Shown: positions 32,575 to 43,986, counted from the first letter of the stretch. The stretch: 64,000 nucleotides of DNA from Chloranthus sessilifolius (GCA_021018995.1 CM037596.1:91147184-91211183); one strand, 5' to 3'. Notes: a model not told the origin generated them from the sequence alone. Made by a program: numbers and translations.

Positions 32575-33480
32575 AAGGATCGTTGTAGGCCATTGTGTTG
32601 CAAATTGCCCAAGCCATGACATTTATAACATTTAGTCAGACCACCACTCTTGGTACCTTCAACCACCACTCCCTTATTTCAATTAAACTTAGGATTCTGG
32701 GGAGTGTTTTGTGTAGACTTGGATAACTGACCTCCAATACTCGGTTTGGTTTCTGATGAAATTGACTTATAATTGGGGCCACTAGCCTCAAAACACTTAC
32801 TTGGGGTATCTTAATGTACCTGTCTAACTCTTATCACCCTCGAGTAACACTCCTCCAAATCACTAATAGTGTGCGGAAAAAATTCCCTTTGTAATTTCGA
32901 GGGTAGACCCGCCCTAAGTCGTGATAGGATAACTTTCTCTTGTTCCGTCACATCGGCATGCAACATGTGATCCTCAAACTTGTCCATATATTCCGTGAGC
33001 GACATACTTCCTTGCCGACGCATCTGCCATTGGTCAAGGAGACATTGATCATAAGATAAAGGAACACATTTCTCTTCCAACTGATCTTTCATGTCTGTCC
33101 ATGTGGAGATGGGGTCATGACCATGGGTTTGCTGACGACGTTCCACACTAGTCCAGTGAAGCCTAGCTTGACTAGTAAGCTTCATCTTGGCAAACCGGAC
33201 CTTTCGTTCCTCCAATATGTCATACCACTCGAAATAGGTATCCATGTCAGTCATTCACTCAAGGAAGACTTTGGGTTGTCTCATCCCATCGAAGGTTGGA
33301 GCTTCGATCATAACAGACTTTAAAATCTTGTCGTCCTGATTTACTTGGGCTCGTGCCATGGAGGGTTGTCTCATCCCATCGAAGGATGGAGCTTCGATCA
33401 TAACAGACTTTAAAATCTTGTCGTCCTGATTTACTCAGGCTCGTGCCATGGAGGGTTCTCTCATCTACACTCATTGGCAT
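32575..33480 (-). pseudogene. Chromovirus gag remnant with zinc-knuckle trace
   Basis: The frame at 32811-33254 contains TDMDTYFEWYDILEERKVRF, ARLHWTSVERRQQ, SMSLTEYMDKFEDHM and LSRLRAGLPSKLQREF, the retrotransposon gag fold. A mutated CCHC knuckle region lies near 32600-32640 (SWLGQFATQ). At the N-terminal side, 33276-33455 is an in-frame 90-bp tandem duplication (CYDRSSILRWDETT and CYDRSSNLRWDETT). Gag would form the particle that packages element RNA. Confidence 0.82.
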
Positions 33481-33803
33481 TTACTCGAAAGTGTTCACTA
33501 GTTAAAACCCTATTCATATCCTCTACTTTGGGCCATTAAAGTTTCATGTTGGGTTTATTGGTCATGCAACTGGTTTTGCAGTTGGGTTTGGTAACCTCGC
33601 ATCTAGTTTTGCAACTGGGTTTGCACGATATTCAATTGGTTTTTGAATCCCTCTATGAGAGCTTCTAACTTTGCGGGGTCCATGGTAACATAGAACACAA
33701 ATTAACAAATACAAACTATATGCAACTCACGATACCGACTATGAAACCAAGAACTTAGCATGCAAACTAACAACCCTAAACTGACTGTTCTCTGATACCA
33801 ATT
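33481..33803 (-). other. Chromovirus leader with primer-binding site
   Basis: On the minus strand TGGTATCAGA at 33791-33800 is complementary to the 3' end of plant initiator methionine tRNA and lies three bases past the 5' LTR end (CCTGCATCA). The rest of the stretch is the untranslated leader and gag start. Confidence 0.85.
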
Positions 33804-35257
33804 TGATGCAGGAACTATAACACGAAACCCTAGTATGATTTGGCTGAGATTACTTTTAAATTAATGTAATTATGAAAGCAATAATTTTCTAACCAATTAT
33901 AAGAAAAAATAAAATAATTCTAATCAAGCAATTTAAAATGGCCCATACTAGTGTTACTTTCATGATATGTTCCTTATAGAATCTAGAAGACTAGGGTTCT
34001 TGCAAACGAACTAGATCTCCGACAATTTAGGGCATCAAATGAGTTCACAAGTGGATTCTTTCGATTCCACATGAAACAATAAAATAGGGATTTGACGTAT
34101 AATTTATTTAGGGCTCAAGGCAAAGAAATTATGTGTTTAAGACGATAGATAGATCTAGGGTTTTGGTTCCGGCAAGATTGAACACGCAGAAACACAAAAT
34201 TAATTCGAGAAAGATGGAAATAAAGCAACCACGCACTTACACATATTCGGAGGTAAGAGTAGATAAGAAGGATAAGAGAAATTGGTCTCACACCAAACCA
34301 CACGCGAGTAGAAGAATCCCTCTTCTAAGTTCAGAGAATCACACCCTCAAAGAAAACTTCTCACAAGCTCTCAAGTTTGCATAAGCAATTAATTAAAACT
34401 AGTATTACCTAGACACGTGGCACGGGTGCCAAGTGTCAAGGTGTCATAGACGTTTGGCACACCAATTTCTAAAGATTCCAATACGCCAGCACCACCTTAA
34501 GAAAAAAAATTAAAAAATAAATACGAGCGTATATAAAAAAAAATTGAATGAAAAAGAGCCAATTGAGTTATCTAATGAAAAAAAACATAATGTATGTCAT
34601 GAACTTAACTGAAAGGATCCTATATTATGCAAATTGTTTTCAAGAACCCAAGCTTTTTATTTTATAAGTTACTAAAATTTACACAATTTCTTTTACATAA
34701 ACAACGGTTCATTTTATTGTGTCAAAACGAGGAAAGTTTTGACGGTATTAGGTGGAATTTTCATACATGTCCAGAAATATCGTGTTGTAATGAGTGTCCA
34801 AGTGTCAGCACGTGTCCAAGTGCCAACACGACAAAAATCCGAAAAGTAGAAGTGCCTATGAAACACTGATTAAAACCATCAATAATAATTCTAAAGTTGT
34901 TTTACATGCCTACATATATAGGCTTAAAACCCTAACTTACCAAAATAGAAAGTCCTGGAAACTAAACAAAAGAAAAAGTCTTCGTCCACAAATTGGACTC
35001 AAGTCAAACTTCCACACGACTTTAAGTCTGATCGATCGTTGACGGTGTCATCGGGATGGCTCTCTGGTCGAACTCAATCGATCGAGCTTGAAATTCGATC
35101 GATCAAATTTGGACAGAAAGTCATCTCTACCTTCTCCAGTTGCTCTTTGCTTTCTTTGACCCTTCCACGTGCCTTTCATCACGTATGAAGCGCTTTGAAT
35201 TTCTTCTTGCGCCTCTAGTACACAATAAAAGGCAGCTTGGCTTGGATGTCCTCTTCG
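33804..35257 (-). repeat. Chromovirus 5' LTR, containing a hAT MITE
   Basis: The LTR ends TGATGCAGGAAC on the left in plus-strand reading. Its distal end near 35257 (GATGTCCTCTTCG) has lost the canonical terminal CA. A minus-strand TATA region lies near 34910-34922 (plus ACATATATAGG). It carries GATCGATCGAA-type words at 35029-35105. Without the MITE at 34400-34868 the length is about 985 bp, comparable to the other LTR. The 35258-35262 flank GTCGA pairs with GACGA at 12154. Confidence 0.85.
34400..34868. mobile_element. hAT-type MITE, 469 bp, perfect 8-bp TSD
   Basis: ATTAAAAC occurs at 34392-34399 and 34869-34876. The ends TAGTATTACCTAGACACG and, reversed, CAGTGTTTCATAGGCAC are imperfect inverted repeats. 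The other LTR of the same chromovirus lacks the insertion and reads through (ATTAAAACTATCAATAATAA), so it postdates the chromovirus. It is a different family from the GATACGTATC elements. Confidence 0.9.
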
Positions 35258-35262
35258 GTCGA

Positions 35263-36595
35263 GCTCATGCAAGAAGGTGTGCAACAATAGCAACTCACAG
35301 GCACCAAAGGGCATTGCCCTATACTTAAGACTCTCATAACTCAACTTCGAAAAAATGGCATGTGTCTTGATCTTTCAAGGGACTAGACTACCTTCCAAGA
35401 AAAGTATAATACTTGGTCGGAGAGCAATACCCAAATGGGGGAGCCACGGTAATCAGCATCAAAGTGCTTCATGATGGCCAGGTGACCATGATGAGAATAC
35501 ATGAATCCCCGACTTAAGGCAAGACTTAAGGTAGCATACGATATCATTAATAACAACAAGATGGGACACTAAAGGGGAGTAAATAAACTGGCTGACAATG
35601 CTAACCTCGTAAGCAAGATCTAATAAGGTTAGAGTAAACTCAATGAGACGACCAATAAGCCTCTGATACATGGTAAATCAAGGAGAAGATCACCTTCTTC
35701 AACATGAAAGAGAGTGATATGGGAGAGGGGCAATAGCCCACCATACCAGTCTCATTGAGAAAATCAAGCGCATACTTCCATTGAGAAATGAATATGCCCT
35801 TGGTGGAGCATGGAAGCTCAATGCCAAGAAAATATTTGAGCGAGCCAAGGTCCTTTAACCTTGCCGAGAACACACGACTCGAGCAATCAATACCAAGCCA
35901 CTATTAGTAATAAAGATGTCATATATACCAAGAAAATAGTGCAACCAATAAGGCTGAAGCGAGTGAAGACGGTATCACTAGAGTGGGACAACACTATCAA
36001 ACAGCTCAAACCAAGCCCGAGGTGATTTCTTGATACTATAAATAGCTTTGATAAGCTTGAAAACTTTATCGGACTCGCTCTAAAGTTGAAAACTAGGAGA
36101 TATGTCCAGTCACTTCTTCTACAAGGCAACCATGGAGAAAAGCATTCTCGATGTCAAATTAAAAGATTGGTCAGCCTTGAGTTGCAACAAGAGAGAGAAT
36201 CCCTAAACTGAATAAGTTTGGCAACAAGAGAGGTTTGACTATTACCAAAGACTAATATGTATGTGTAGATCCTTTGGTGAGATGGCGAAACTAATACTCA
36301 AGGCTACCATTGAGGAAATGTTTCACATTAGATAACACTTATGGCAAATGATGCTTTCCTCGGGAGAGAGATGAAGAGGCTCCCCAAGTGCTAATTTCTG
36401 GAGGATATAGCCATTTAAGGTTCCACAATAGATTTCCACTCTGAATGTCAAAGAGCCTCAAGTACAGATGGAGGAAAGGACTAATGGTGAAAGAAGAGAT
36501 GGTTGTGAGGTAGGCCTTCTAAGAGAGGAACACGGCTTGGTAAGAAACAAACTTAGCAATGGGGTGAGACGTAGTGCAACGGCGCGTGTGTAATA
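35263..36595 (-). pseudogene. Copia element 1, RT and RNase H remnant
   Basis: Minus-strand landmarks from high to low: PPSVLEAL near 36480; LKDLGSLKYFLGIEL and ISQWKYALDFLNETGMVGYC at 35640-35873; MYQRLIGRLIEFTLT and VSQFIYSPLVSHL at 35459-35671; GACELLLLHTFLHELD ending at the chromovirus border. These are the copia RT palm, its C-terminal part and RNase H. Many frame changes occur. The missing RNase H end and 3' LTR are at 11650-12158. The 5' portion of the element is absent beyond 36595. Confidence 0.82.
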
Positions 36596-39500
36596 ACCCT
36601 AACTTTAAGTTAATGAAATAATATTTTTGTGAAAGGATTTGTTGATAATATGTGGATATTAAAAATAGAGGGGGAGTGTGAGAAAGAATAGACAAGGAGG
36701 GTTGTTATGAGGTTAAAGAATAAAGAAAGAAAAAAGATAAAGAGATTGCAGAAAGAGAACGGGATTTCGAGGAGAGAGGAAAGGATTGCAAAGAAAGAGA
36801 GGAGATAGCAAGAGGGTGATTGACGAGAGATAGGGAACTTGGAGGAAAAAGAGAGGGAGACTTAGAGTTAGAAGTAAGAAGATTTAAAAAAAAAGTTTTG
36901 GACACAAACCCAAAACCTAATTCTTAATCTTGAGGCAAATATTTGATTACACAGATTTATTAAAATCTAGATTTCTGCTTTTGATATCATTGTGCCTATA
37001 AACTAGAATATATGCATATATATCGCTGTATGAAGGACTGATTATTCAAATGTAACTCTAGTCATACCAATCTGAAATCTGAAATTAAAGTTGGTGGACC
37101 TGATTTTCATAAATTCTGGGAAGTTGTGATTTATAGAATCTGAAGTTCTTGATAAATTACTGTAACACTCAAAATAAGATCACAGAATCTCCATTTTTTT
37201 TATTCCCTAGAATCTGATTTGGAGTTAGATACATATATAGATTAAAACTGCTGCAGACAACAAGAGGACCAAACACTATAACCCTGATATTAACAGCTGA
37301 TTATAGTTGTAACTAAAATAAATATCATTTACTTGATGTTTGTAGCTGGAATGAATGAATATATAACCTGAAGAGCAATTCAAGATTTTTCTATAACTAT
37401 ATAACTGGAAAGTGCAACCTGAATTCTAATATTATAATACTGCTGATCTGTTCAAGTTGATTCACTATAAAATTGTAGAAGATTACCCATCAAAAAAAAA
37501 AATTGTAGAAGATTTGCAGACCTGATTTCTGACATTATAATCTTAGTAATTCTCCCACTGTCTATCATTTATTATGTAAACATAGATACCTGAATTTCTG
37601 TAACACTGAACACATAACTGAAAGATATGTCTGGCTACAAGGACCTTGCAATAAGGTTTACTTTTACAGTGCATTGGACTGAAATGTGCATATGACCAAA
37701 TATGTAGCAGAACCATATTTCTAAATACATGAACTAGTGGCGATACTCCTAAATAGTTAACGGATATACTGACTATGCATCTGAATAAGGGAACTTTTTT
37801 ACTATTATCCATAGGATTAATAGATTCTACTTAAATCTAAACAGTTAGTCAAATTATAATACCAATGATCTTTGAATGAGCTGACATATATGTTTATTCA
37901 TGACTGACATTTGTTTTAGCCAACTCTGGTAGCTGAGCTTGTAGCTTATTACCCATTTTAATCTAACTTTTCATAAAAAAGGAAAGACTAATGGGATAAG
38001 AGTGTTATTTGGGTAAAGTTGTGAAGAAGGGGAATCTCAGAAATCAGGTGGAGTCCATGTGGCACCAATCCAGGAGATTGGGTGCCATGGCAAGTTGCTC
38101 AAGGACAATCAGGTTCATTGAACTACAAAAAAAAATTAAAACGGTTTGTATATCAACCGTGCAAAATGTGCTCAAAGGTCCTATATTCAATGAACCGGGT
38201 TTTCCAGACAGTAGGCAAACTTTGACCAAGCTTTTGAAGCGGAAAAAAATCCCTGAAATTGATTTTTTTTTCAGATTACATGCCATGTGGCAAGTGAACC
38301 CAAAACGGGTGTTGTTTTGGGATCACATGCCAAGTGGCATGTGATAATGAGTTCGAAGGCATGGATCCATGCATTCAAACTCACCAACCCCTTTCCCTTT
38401 GTTTATAAGAGATGCAAATCAAGTAGAATGTATGCGGAGAAATCGTGACAGGAAACAGAGAGCTATAAGAAGCATTTTGTATACATATTGTTACAGCAAA
38501 ACAGCAGAATGTAAACATGTAAGCAGAAAGAATGATGTTTGGCCATATAAAACAAGAGATGCGAACAACATGCTTTGTAAATATTGTCAGAGAAAAACTA
38601 GTAACATGCAAACAGCATGTAAATAGAAAATGAGAGGGATACAAAATAGTTGCAGAATATGAGGTGGAAATAAGATAGATACACAAAAGCAAATTTGATG
38701 TAGAAAATGAGAGAGAGATAAATTTTGATAGAAGAGATGCAGTTGAGGGTTTACTTTAAACTCTCTCTCTCTCTCAGTTTTTCTTCCCTTTCTTCTCTAT
38801 TGCTAACATTCTGTCTTCAACCCTTATGCATAGGTAAGAGGAGGGGTTTTATAACAAAACCATGTCTTTTCCTTTTTTATTTTTTTTGTTTTTTAACCCT
38901 AAGTTATTCAATAAATCGCGACTTTTGGAAAAAGTCACGATTTAATCACAAAAAATTCATTCGACTAAAAAGTTGTGATTGGGCCTGTTTAGATAAAAAT
39001 AGTTACAAAACTTTTTAGCTTTCATGAAAGGAGAAGTCAGTCCCATAGAATACATACTTATTAGACAAAAAAGTAGCAAAGTTAATTTAGTAAAACAACG
39101 ACATACCTATGGTGATGGTGGTAGTAATAGTGGGGATGGAGTTGGTGGTGTTGTGGTGGTGATGGAATAGAAGGTAGTGGTTTGAGTGATGGGAAGGTGG
39201 TGATGGTGGAGTTATTGGTGTGGTGAAGTGAAGGTGGAGATGGTGTTGGAGAAGTGGTGGTTGTGGTGGTGGTCTAGTAAGAGGTAGTGTCTGTAGTTGT
39301 CGTGATGGTTGTAGTTTGGTAGTCAAGAGGTGATGGTGGAGTTGGTGGCAGGGAGGTGCCAATAGTGGTGGTGGAATTTGTGGTGTGATAGCAGAGGTGG
39401 TGGTGGTTGGGAGGGGACGGGGGGGAGCGTTAGTAGTGGAAATGGTGGAGTTGGCATTGTGGTGTTGGTGAGGAGCAGGTGGTGGTGGTGGTGGTGGTGG

Positions 39501-40211
39501 AGGTCGTGTTGGTGGTTTGGGAGGTGGTGGAGATGTTTGCGGTAGTGCTGGTGTTGGGGTGCTGGCAGTGGTGAGGGTGGTTGCGGTGGCTGAGGAGGTG
39601 GTGATGTTGGTGTTGTGGTGGGTACGTATAGAGATAAAAGTTACTTTATAAAATCAAAAGCAAAAAAATTTTGCTTTTAAGTTAGTTTTAACCTTTTTAG
39701 AAGTAACTTCCAAGTCAGTTAGACAAACATACCTATCTACTCTTTTGCTTCAAAAAGTCAGAAAGTCACTTATTTTCCTATTCCCAAAGGAACCCTAAAT
39801 TGTGACTTCTTTAAAAAGTAAGAAACTTTGGTTACTATGTCTAAAACTACTCTCCCCATCAAGGGAGTGCAGATAAGTTCTTCGTCAAAGAAATAATGTT
39901 TGTTGTGGAACAATATCACAACCATATTGACAACTTTTTACAGACAAAGGATTTCCAGTAAATCCAAATTTGCAAGAAAACATAATCTCTAAATGAGGGG
40001 GAACAAAATTTCTAAGACGGCAGAAAGGTAAACCCATAAGAGCAATAGCAAGCTATCAGATTGTAGTAGTTCTTAAGGATTGTCTGATTGTAAAAGAGAC
40101 AGTTAAGAGAACCTGTTGTTGTCTATCACACTAGTAGCATAAAAAAATGTCTCCTAGAAGATAATTTTGTCAACATGTGAAAGATTGCTATAGTTTTGTG
40201 TAAGAGAATAC
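36596..40211. other. Intron 3 sequence, mostly unrecognised
   Basis: 36600-36900 is purine-rich (GAGAGAAAG words). 36900-39080 is AT-rich without repeats that I can name. The GTGG minisatellite at 39110-39625 is listed separately. The minus-strand splice donor of exon 3 (GTATTC) is at 40206-40211. Confidence 0.4.
39110..39625. repeat. GTGGTG-rich imperfect minisatellite
   Basis: About 500 bp of GGTGGTGGTG / GGTGATGGTGG words on the plus strand, including a perfect GGT run near 39478-39501. The COQ3 RNA strand would be CCACCA-rich, while the plus DNA strand is G-rich and could form G-quadruplexes. Confidence 0.85.
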
Positions 40212-40290
40212 CTCTGAGAGAATGCCTCCCCCACATCCAACGTCTATTATTTTTAATCCCTCAAAAGGCCTAGCACAATGTGGATCTTTT
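40212..40290 (-). CDS. COQ3: COQ3 exon 3 (residues 110-136) with SAM-binding motif I
   Basis: The exon reads KDPHCARPFEGLKIIDVGCG continuing GGILSE. DVGCGGG (residues 126-132) is the glycine-rich motif I that binds S-adenosylmethionine in class I methyltransferases. The family reads close to FIDIGCGGGLLSE here. The first base completes an Arg codon begun in exon 2. The acceptor GTTTCAG lies on the minus strand at 40291-40297, and the donor is GTATTC. It is 79 nt long and fully open. It lies 540 bp from a copia primer-binding site in intron 2 and borders the 30.7 kb intron 3. Confidence 0.96.
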
Positions 40291-40830
40291 CTGAAACAAT
40301 GCAAGTAATCAGCATCTAAAAAAAATCTCAATTTTATCAATGATGTATGCGATCACACAATTAGGAGAATCTGACTTTTTTTTTTAACAAATTTATTATA
40401 AAAACCTTCGAACTAGTAAACTGTTGTTGAATAACAATTTTCCTAATATACTTTTAATGATATATATTATGCAATAGGTGCTTTTATTCTTATTACATGC
40501 ATATTATATGACAAATATTGGAAGAACAAAAGACATCATCATTATGACATCATCCATATGGACATGCTAAAAACATGAATAATAGAGGTAATATTGGATG
40601 CATGTCATCATTCTAAGCACTTGGCTTTTGAATTAAATCAGAAGTCTCTAGAGAAAGTAACAACCACTTTTACAATTTATCGGGATTTGTGCATCCGAGC
40701 TTCCGAACAACAGTCCCAAATACGCTTTCAGGTATGACTTCTTTTTGCAAATTTATGGTAAAAACGTTCAAACTGATAAACTAATATTGGATAGCAACTT
40801 TTCCCAAATATGCTTTCAGGTCGCAATATT
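40291..40830. other. Intron 2 sequence between exon 3 and copia element 2
   Basis: It contains a degenerate direct repeat of about 80 bp: 40378-40452 resembles 40736-40815 (AAATTTAT, AAAAAC, AACTGATAAACT words). No gene. Confidence 0.4.
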
Positions 40831-40909
40831 GCTCTGATACCAACTTGACTTTGTTAAGTTGAATAGGGTTAGGGTTTGGAGAAGATGATGAAGAAGAAGA
40901 AGAAAGACG

Positions 40910-40952
<43 letters not shown>

Positions 40953-41105
40953 AGATCATAATGACTTAGTTTGAGTTAGAGAGCCCTACTAGCCTTAGTA
41001 TACTAACAGTCAGAATTAAAACACGCACACATACACAGTTATAATACTCGCACCATAAGTGGCACTCAAATCTAAACTACTACTCACACACCAATACTCC
41101 CCCTC
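40831..41105 (-). repeat. Copia element 2 LTR (40846-41093) with PBS and PPT on opposite sides
   Basis: On the minus strand a polypurine tract CTTGAGGGGGAGT precedes the LTR (start TGGTGTGTGAG at 41093). The LTR ends near GTCA at 40846 and is followed by TGGTATCAGAGC (40831-40842), an initiator-Met tRNA primer-binding site. The LTR is about 248 bp and includes a (GA)n tract at 40911-40949. A 3' LTR should be followed by host DNA, so a PBS here implies a tandem copy or recombined element. Confidence 0.75.
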
Positions 41106-41129
41106 AAGCTGATGCATAGATATCTGTCA

Positions 41130-42800
41130 TGCCCAACTTAATAATAATATCCGGAGGATGTGTCTCGATCAGCCAGCCTGAATCTTTTCGCGAAGGAAGT
41201 GATTGTCCCCTTCAATATGCTTGCTTCTCTCATGAAGAACTGAATCCCAGCAATATCAATAGCAGCTAGGTTATCGTAGCAAAGAGCCATAGGAAGGGAT
41301 GGAGACGAACCAAGCTCAGTGGGGAGAAAACGCAACCAAAGAAGCTCACAAGTCCCCTAGGCCACAGCCCTATACTCAGATTCAGCACTCGACTTAGATA
41401 CAACATTCTGCTTCTTGCTCTTCCACAGCACAAGATTGCCACAAGGCACAGTACCTTGCAGTAGAGCGGCGACCAGTAAGAGCCCCTGCATAGTGGGCAT
41501 CACTATAGCAGCTGAGAGAGAAATGACCAGCATCCCCATAGAATAAGCCTCGATCAAGAGAGGCCTTAATATAGAGAAGGATCCGATGAACAACAGCCAT
41601 ACGAGGAGCCCTAGGAGCGTGCAGAAATTAAGCCACCAAGGAAACTGCAAATGCAAGGTCAAGACAAGTGTTGGAGAAGTAAATCAGCCTTTCAACAAGC
41701 CATTAATACTGTAAGGGATTTAGGAAGAGGATCCCCAACATCGGGATGGAGATAATGTTTGGGGTCCATAAGAGATTTGGCGGGCATGCATCCAACCATG
41801 CCAGTGTCCCTCAATAACCCATGAGAAGACCGTCTGTGGGAGAGGGAAATGCGACGATCCGATCTCGCAATCTCAATACCCAAGGAAGAACTGTAGGTGA
41901 CCCAAATCTTTCTCATCAAAGGCTCTACCCAAACCAGCTTTCACCTGGGCTATAAATGCAGAATCTCATAAGATGATATCATCAACATAGACCAAAACAA
42001 ATAGTGTAAAGCCCCGTTGAACTAGTGTGAATGAAGCATGTATGGTCAGAATGGCAGCTCACTCAGCCAATGGGAACAATAATTGTGCTGAAGCAATGGA
42101 ACTAGACACTACGAGATTGTTTCAAACCATAGATAGATTTGAGAAGTAGACACACTTTCCTTGAATACTCCCCCTGAAACTGATAGCCAGGAGGGGGTGC
42201 TATGTAAACCTCCTCATCTAAATCACCATGAAGAGAATGCATTCTTGACATATAGCCGGTAGAGAGGCCAATGATGATGAGCGGCTAAAGAAATGAAAAC
42301 TTGTAAAGAGGTGAACTTTATAATAGGAGCAAAGGTAGCAGTGTAGTTCAGGAAAGGAACTCGGATAAAACTCTTAGCAACCAATCGACCCTTATATCTT
42401 TCAATTGTACCATCTTCACAATATTTCAGGGCAAAGACCCATCTGCATCCAACAGCCCGTTTATCTAGTGGAAGATCAACAAGTTCTCGGGTCTTATTCC
42501 TCTCAAGAGCGGCTATTTACTCAGCCATCCCAGCAGACTAGGAAGGATCTTTGAGAGCTTCTCTGATAGAACAAGGAATGGAGACAATAGAAGCATAGAT
42601 CAAAATCTAAATTTCCCATTTCGTATTGTCCTAATGCGATACGTGCATGAACTTGAGAGGGCACTAGTTTTGACACAACTAGAAAAACCTACAGGAAGAC
42701 TGAAACTAGTATTCCAAGGTGGTTAAGGAATATCCCACAAAAATTCATATGCCAGTGAACCCGCAGGAACACCTAATACTAACCATAGCTAGTCGGGCTT
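41130..42800 (-). pseudogene. Copia element 2, RT and RNase H remnant
   Basis: Landmarks on the minus strand: IEIARSDRRISLSHRR and LLRDTGMVGCMPAKS at 41692-41919; QNVVSKSSAESEYRAVA at 41357-41662; LPMALCYDNLAAIDIA and FAKRFRLAD at 41138-41335. These are copia RT C-terminus and RNase H. Higher coordinates to about 42600 read as decayed RT N-terminus with many stops. It is distinct from copia element 1, which has its own RNase H at a different locus. It lies in intron 2 on the coding strand of COQ3. Confidence 0.8.
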
Positions 42801-42875
42801 CAAAAGCTTCAAACAAAATATTTCATTCAACTCCAAAAATTAATTCCAACACTAATGGCCTTCAAATAGGCATTT

Positions 42876-43981
42876 TGACGGGGACGCCACATACATGAAC
42901 ATTGGATTTGGACCACATCGGTTTTACCGGCATCGGAAGAAGCGTAGAGGAAACCCGAGTACCGTAGTCTCAGAGGAGAAACGGATACAAACTGCGAGGA
43001 GAACAGTTCCACAGCGTAACCTCGTGCGAGCGAGCCACTTAACCTCCTGCAAGCGAGCCTCGTGCGAGCGACCTCGCTCGACCGAGCCACAGTGACGATT
43101 TTCAACGGGATTTTACGTGAAACCATGGATCAAACTATCGTCCGATACCGATACGTATCGGACGATACGTATCGGTATTGGACTCGAACGATACATTGAA
43201 TGTATCGTTCGATACATTCAAATGTATTGAATGTATCGAACGATACATTCAATGTATCATTCGAAACAGACCGGTACCGATACGTATCGTTTTGGAGCTC
43301 GGACGATACGTATCGGTAACCCGATATTTTAACCCATGCGTGAAACTCATTTTTTGTGTTTATTTAGTATTAGAACTCTTTTATTTCGAAATTAATTATT
43401 GGTGGCCTATATATAGAGGCTTGTAAAGACTTTAATTAGTTGATTGAATATTTTGAACGCTTTTATGCTTGAATATTCTTCCCCTGAGATGGATTTGGTG
43501 TGAGGCCAACGGAGTTTTTCCTAAAAGTCATTATTATCTTCTCTATCATATTTACTATCTAAATCTCTGCGTGCTTCTCTAAACCCCAAGCCTAAATTCT
43601 TCCTTCGATTCTGAAACCCTAGATTTCTGAAATCCTAGACTTCCAAAACCATAAACCGATCTAAAAGCCATAAACCTTTACAAACCCTAATTTCCTTTTA
43701 CAATCCAATTTGGAATCCGTGAATTTACATCGGACCGAAGACGAGCGCCTAATCCTGGAAAGCTAGAGTCCTATCTCTAGGTCGATCTTGTCTCGACACT
43801 AAAAGTACTTGTGCATCGGACTGGACCCTACCTGGATCTCGTGTGATCTATTCATCAAAATTATGCAAACCCTAAGGTATCTTAAGATAATTTTGCGATT
43901 AAACTTGAATTATTTTATTTAATTTCGGCAAAATCTGCATAAAAATCATATTCCGCATTATAGGGTTACCATCCCGCGTCA
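42876..43981 (+). repeat. Solo LTR type X with perfect 5-bp TSD
   Basis: CATTT occurs at 42871-42875 and 43982-43986. The LTR starts TGACGGGGACGCC and ends CCCGCGTCA. A TATA box CCTATATATAGAGG lies at 43406-43419. Upstream, 43020-43090 carries GCGAGCGAGC / CTCGCTCG palindromic words. It holds a hAT MITE at 43124-43338; without it the LTR is about 883 bp. It is the same family as the inverted copy at 9957-10934. Confidence 0.9.
43124..43338. mobile_element. hAT MITE of the CATGGATCAAAA family, 215 bp, perfect 8-bp TSD
   Basis: CGTGAAAC occurs at 43116-43123 and 43339-43346. The left end is CATGGATCAAACTATCG and the right end is TTTTAACCCATG. The body consists of CGATACGTATCGG and CGATACATTCAATGTATCG palindromes. 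Confidence 0.96.
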
Positions 43982-43986
43982 CATTT

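Larger units (their letters stand above)
12159..35257 (-). mobile_element. Ty3/gypsy chromovirus with both LTRs, interrupted by 15.7 kb of nested elements
   Basis: The minus-strand element has the order 5' LTR (33804-35257), primer-binding site, gag, protease, RT, RNase H, integrase, chromodomain, polypurine tract and 3' LTR (12159-29015, split). LTR ends are TGAT...ATCA. Flanks GACGA (12154-12158) and GTCGA (35258-35262) match at 4 of 5 bases. Without the nested DNA the element would be about 7 kb, normal for chromoviruses. Both LTRs carry further insertions. Every gene is broken by stops or frameshifts, so it is a dead copy. It sits within the RNase H of an older copia element. Confidence 0.85.

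Noticed and set aside
39087..39362. His/Pro/Thr-rich minus-strand frame.
   Set aside because: Translation of the GTGG minisatellite.
38970..39810. A candidate MITE with GGGCCTGTTT-like and GGGTTCCTTT-like ends around the minisatellite.
   Set aside because: The ends match only loosely and no target duplication could be found.
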